From Burhinus oedicnemus (lineage: Eukaryota > Chordata > Aves > Charadriiformes > Burhinidae): a stretch of 64,000 bases of DNA. A program made the position numbers and the translations under genes. The DNA lies in NCBI GenBank assembly GCA_008921705.1, contig VFFE01009203.1:1368073-1432072 (forward strand). The letters are read 5' to 3'. Shown here piece after piece: positions 62,847-64,000 of the stretch. Position 1 is the stretch's first letter; every line of letters starts with the position of its first letter. The notes below the pieces were generated by a model that had not been told where the DNA came from, did no database searches, and saw only the letters and a program-made list of their open reading frames with translations.

Positions 62847-62861
62847 TTTGTCAGGTTTACA

Positions 62862-63620
62862 CTGTAAACTGTCACTACAGGCCCTGGAAAAAGTCTGTCT
62901 CCATCTTTCTTATAAGCCCCCTTTAAGTATTGAAAGGCTGCAATAAGGTCTCACTGGAACTTTGTCTTCTCCAGCTCCAACGCTCTCAGCCTTTCCACAG
63001 AGGAGAGATGTTTCATTCCTTTGATCATTTTCATGGCCCTCCTCTGGACCCACTCCAACAGGTCCATGTCTTTCCTGTACTGAGGACTCCAGAGCTGGAT
63101 TCAGTACTCCAGGTGGGGTCTCACCAGAGCAGAGAGGCAGAATCACCTCCCTCGACCTGCTGGTCACACTTCTTTTGATGCAGCCCAAGATTCTGTTGGC
63201 TTTCTGGGCTGCAAAGCGCACATTGCCAGCTCACATCCAATTTTCATCCACCAGTTTCACCAAGTCCATCTCTGCAGAGCTGCTCTTAATCCATTCATCC
63301 CCCAGCCTGTATTGATACTGGTGATTGCTCCAACCTAGGTGCAGAACCTTGTACTCGGCCTTGTTGAACTTCCTGAGATTCGCGTGGACTTTCTCCTCAA
63401 GCCTGTCAAGGTCCTTCTGGATGGCATCCCATTCCTATATCAAATCAACTGCATCACTCAGCTTGGTGTCATATGCAAACTTGCTGAAGGTGCCCTCAAT
63501 TCCACTGTCTATGTTGTTGGTGAAGATGTTAAATAGTATTGGTCCCAGTATGGACCCTTGAGGGAAACTGCTCATTACTGGTTTCCACTTGGACATTGAG
63601 ACATTCACTATAACTCAAAA
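62862..63620 (-). mobile_element. CR1 LINE copy O, RT part lacking the 3' end
   Basis: A minus-strand CR1 of about 750 bases runs from the GxPQGS region (about 63620-63540) through the RT active site and C-terminal block. It then stops near 62862, in the codons corresponding to KKDGDRLF and the following cysteine. The last part of ORF2, the UTR and the tail are absent. The catalytic box F-A-D-D reads F-A-Y-D (63468-63479). Other landmarks on the minus strand are [29 protein letters not shown], then frameshifts, then [11 protein letters not shown] in a shifted frame. The left 90 bases duplicate sequence also present in copy N (61817-61911), so the two are separate copies, not halves of one element. 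Confidence 0.93.
62862..63620 (-). pseudogene. CR1 ORF2 reverse transcriptase fragment (copy O), inactive
   Basis: The palm region has the first catalytic aspartate replaced by tyrosine (F-A-Y-D). Frame changes follow near 63128-63140, where 'ctggtgagaccccacctgg' has lost reading frame, and in the EKR region, where part of the LFSLEKRRL codons is missing. No complete domain can be made. It is listed separately from the element because it contributes to the tally of RT active sites across the window. Confidence 0.85.
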
Positions 63621-64000
63621 ACCATGTCTTAGCTTTTCATTTTATACTGTTCTAATGTCTCCAGGGTCAGATGTTTTTGCTTCTTTATAATTTGAAACTG
63701 TGCGTTCTGTAAAGATTTACAGACTCACTGAATTTAGTTGTTGACTCCCATGGCAGAAAGTTCAGGACAACAGCACAGTGGATTTTCCTAAGAATAATAT
63801 GATCCTGAATTACCTCATGTTAAAAATACTCCACAGAGAAGTTGTAAGGATTTGAGTAATTTTTCCTACAGAGAGTACATTACTTCAGATAGAAACATTT
63901 TTTTACCGTCTGGAATAAATTAAGATGGGTCTGTGAATTTCTAATTGTACTGATGTCAATAGTAAGAACTCCTTATATTGTCTCTTTAAAAAGAAGTGAT
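63621..64000. other. AT-rich sequence to the window edge
   Basis: No recognisable feature. Weak CR1 similarity of copy O may extend a little beyond 63620. Confidence 0.45.

Overview
The window looks like nuclear, non-coding DNA from a bird. The evidence is a dense scatter of CR1-type non-LTR retrotransposon copies, with the family's C-terminal reverse-transcriptase block, a CCTTCCAACC-type 3' end and ATTCTATG-like or ATTCT tail repeats. There is also one long terminal repeat of a kind I recognise from memory in bird endogenous retroviruses. I found no host protein-coding gene, rRNA, tRNA or CRISPR array. Every long open frame I could interpret belongs to a CR1 copy or is a shadow of one. Names such as 'copy D' below are mine.

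Layout: 1-990 copy A (+, continues off the left edge); 1131-1427 copy B (-); 5479-5774 copy C (+); 6830-8805 copy D (-), a composite with ORF1, the start of ORF2 and the RT part but about 1.6 kb of the middle missing; 10073-13944 copy E (+), the most complete, with decayed ORF1 (SGNH-hydrolase-like) and ORF2 (endonuclease plus reverse transcriptase); 15872-16632 a solo retroviral LTR (+); 18917-19809 copy P (+), with one stop codon and a pure (ATTCT)14 tail. Then comes about 17 kb with no recognisable interspersed repeat (19810-37254). After it: 37255-37490 an ancient CR1 relic; 39430-41870 copy F (+), a close relative of D; 42316-42869 copy G (+); 44309-44405 copy H (-); 50440-51307 copy I (+, lacking its 3' end); 54770-55034 copy J (+); 55689-55740 and 55775-55966 the head-to-head pair K (-) and L (+); 59742-59840 copy M (-); 60255-60460 an ancient L3-like relic; 61505-61911 copy N (-); 62862-63620 copy O (-, lacking its 3' end). 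The remainder is AT-rich with short microsatellites.

Nothing here works as a pathway. In an active CR1, the ORF1 protein binds the RNA, and the ORF2 endonuclease and reverse transcriptase copy it into the genome from its 3' end. All copies here are inactivated by truncation, frameshifts, nonsense codons or damaged catalytic residues. The observations I would check first are: a stop codon in the RT GxPQGS motif shared by D and F; the almost undamaged copy P with its pure tail; the two copies that lack 3' ends (I and O); the unassigned open segment between N and O; and the long repeat-free interval. I see no convincing undescribed biological system. Element edges are judged by eye and may be off by tens of bases for old copies.
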